Part shown: piece by piece, positions 6,059 to 6,520 of the stretch
Layout of the letters: every line of letters begins with the position of its first letter
Position numbering within the stretch: position 1 is the first letter of the stretch
From: Polyangiaceae bacterium
Lineage (GTDB): Bacteria > Myxococcota_A > Polyangia > Polyangiales > Polyangiaceae
NCBI GenBank assembly: GCA_025934595.1
Contig: JAICXU010000190.1
Location: 1 to 6,520, forward strand
Reading direction: 5' to 3'
DNA length: 6,520 bases
Translations under genes and position numbers: made by a program
Notes under the pieces: generated by a model
Told to the model about the DNA's origin: nothing
The model's database searches: none
The model's input: only the letters and a program-made list of their open reading frames with translations

Positions 6059-6520
6059 GGTGATGCGATGGTCGCGCGGACCATCGAGCGTGATGATGGG
6101 CCACGAATACGCGCGCGCGAGGCGAGCGAGCTTCGCGTCGGGATTCACGGCAGTGGGATAGCCGACGACGGAGAGCATCGGGACGTCGGAGTAGCTGTCA
6201 CTGAACGCGAAGCACTCGTTCAGATCGTGACCGCGCTCTTTCGCGTGATCGCGCACGAGCTTCGCTTTTTCGGGACCGGCGACGACGGGACGAAGCAGGC
6301 GACCCGTCGCGAAACCATCCTTGATTTCCAGGCGATTCGCGATCACGTGCGTCGCGCCAAGGTGCTTCGCGAGGCGCGTCATCAAGAAATCCAGCGCGCC
6401 GGAAATGATGACGACGTCCTGGCCTTTGTCGCGACATCGCTGAATGAGCGATTTCGCGTCGGGATAGAGCGCCTTCTTGATGACGGTCTCGAACGCGTCA
6501 TCGGCGAGCACGCGGAGGCG
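6044..6520 (-). CDS. HAD-IB family phosphatase (partial, N-terminus beyond right edge)
   Basis: The 158 C-terminal residues are visible; the frame stays open to the right edge. Numbering from the edge, VVIISGALDFL (36-46) carries HAD motif II (S40), GPEKAKLV (82-89) carries the motif III lysine (K85), and FSDSYSDVPML (106-116) is motif IV with acidic D108 and D112. This set is typical of HAD subfamily IB, the SerB-like phosphoserine phosphatase relatives. The nucleophile motif I (DxDGT) must lie upstream, outside the window. Subfamily members hydrolyse small phosphate esters, and some are fused to PlsC-type acyltransferases (M. tuberculosis Rv2483c as I recall), so a lysophosphatidate or glycerol-phosphate type substrate is possible. 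True SerB function is less likely given the neighbours, but cannot be excluded. It is the first visible gene of the operon and overlaps the LarA-like gene by 4 nt. Confidence 0.88.
   Translation of the reverse strand, partial: RLRVLADDAFETVIKKALYPDAKSLIQRCRDKGQDVVIISGALDFLMTRLAKHLGATHVIANRLEIKDGFATGRLLRPVVAGPEKAKLVRDHAKERGHDLNECFAFSDSYSDVPMLSVVGYPTAVNPDAKLARLARAYSWPIITLDGPRDHRITGAFA

Noticed and set aside
6048..6104. An upstream ATG for the LarA-like protein, adding 19 residues.
   Set aside because: The ATG at 6047 has a GGAG at proper spacing and the ATGA overlap; the extension is His/Arg-rich and overlaps the phosphatase gene further.
4308..6161. A 617-codon open frame on the plus strand, antisense to uppP and the LarA-like gene.
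   Set aside because: Its translation is rich in Arg, His and Val with no recognisable motif, and it lies opposite two genes with clear family signatures. It is a GC-rich shadow frame.
6509..6511. GTG as the true start of the HAD phosphatase.
   Set aside because: A start here would omit the catalytic DxDGT motif; the frame is open to the window edge, so the gene begins outside.

Overview
The window is GC-rich (about 60% by eye) bacterial DNA carrying five genes, two of them cut by the window edges. No RNA gene, mobile element, CRISPR array or phage gene was seen. The dense GC-rich codon use, the Ser/Gly-rich lipoprotein with an endostatin-like domain, and the very large multidomain lipid enzyme suggest a deltaproteobacterium of the Myxococcota (Polyangia-like). 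This placement is an inference from gene content, not a marker-gene identification.

Layout: (1) 1-2647, minus strand, is the first 882 residues of a large fusion enzyme. An N-terminal fatty acyl-CoA reductase of the extended SDR type is followed by an AMP-forming acyl-CoA/ACP ligase, and the protein continues past the left edge. (2) 2648-2915 is a divergent intergenic region holding a GC-rich hairpin with flanking T and A tracts, which can fold in two competing ways. (3) 2916-3632, plus strand, is an exported lipoprotein with a Ser/Gly linker and a DUF1554 (endostatin-like) domain. (4) 3650-6520, minus strand, is an apparent three-gene operon transcribed right to left: a HAD-IB phosphatase (start beyond the right edge), a LarA-like protein (Lar_N/DUF2088), and the undecaprenyl-diphosphate phosphatase UppP. 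The phosphatase and LarA-like genes share an ATGA stop/start overlap, and uppP follows 22 nt later. The lipoprotein gene and uppP converge with 17 nt between their stop codons.

Working together (inference): the fusion enzyme would activate a fatty acid and reduce an acyl thioester to fatty aldehyde or alcohol, as needed for ether lipids or wax esters. HAD-IB phosphatases are elsewhere linked to glycerolipid acyltransferases, and UppP recycles the lipid carrier of envelope polymers. The locus therefore has an envelope and lipid flavour. The LarA-like protein is the piece whose role is least clear; it is an unexpected partner translated in direct coupling with the phosphatase. No stretch longer than 300 bases lacks a gene.
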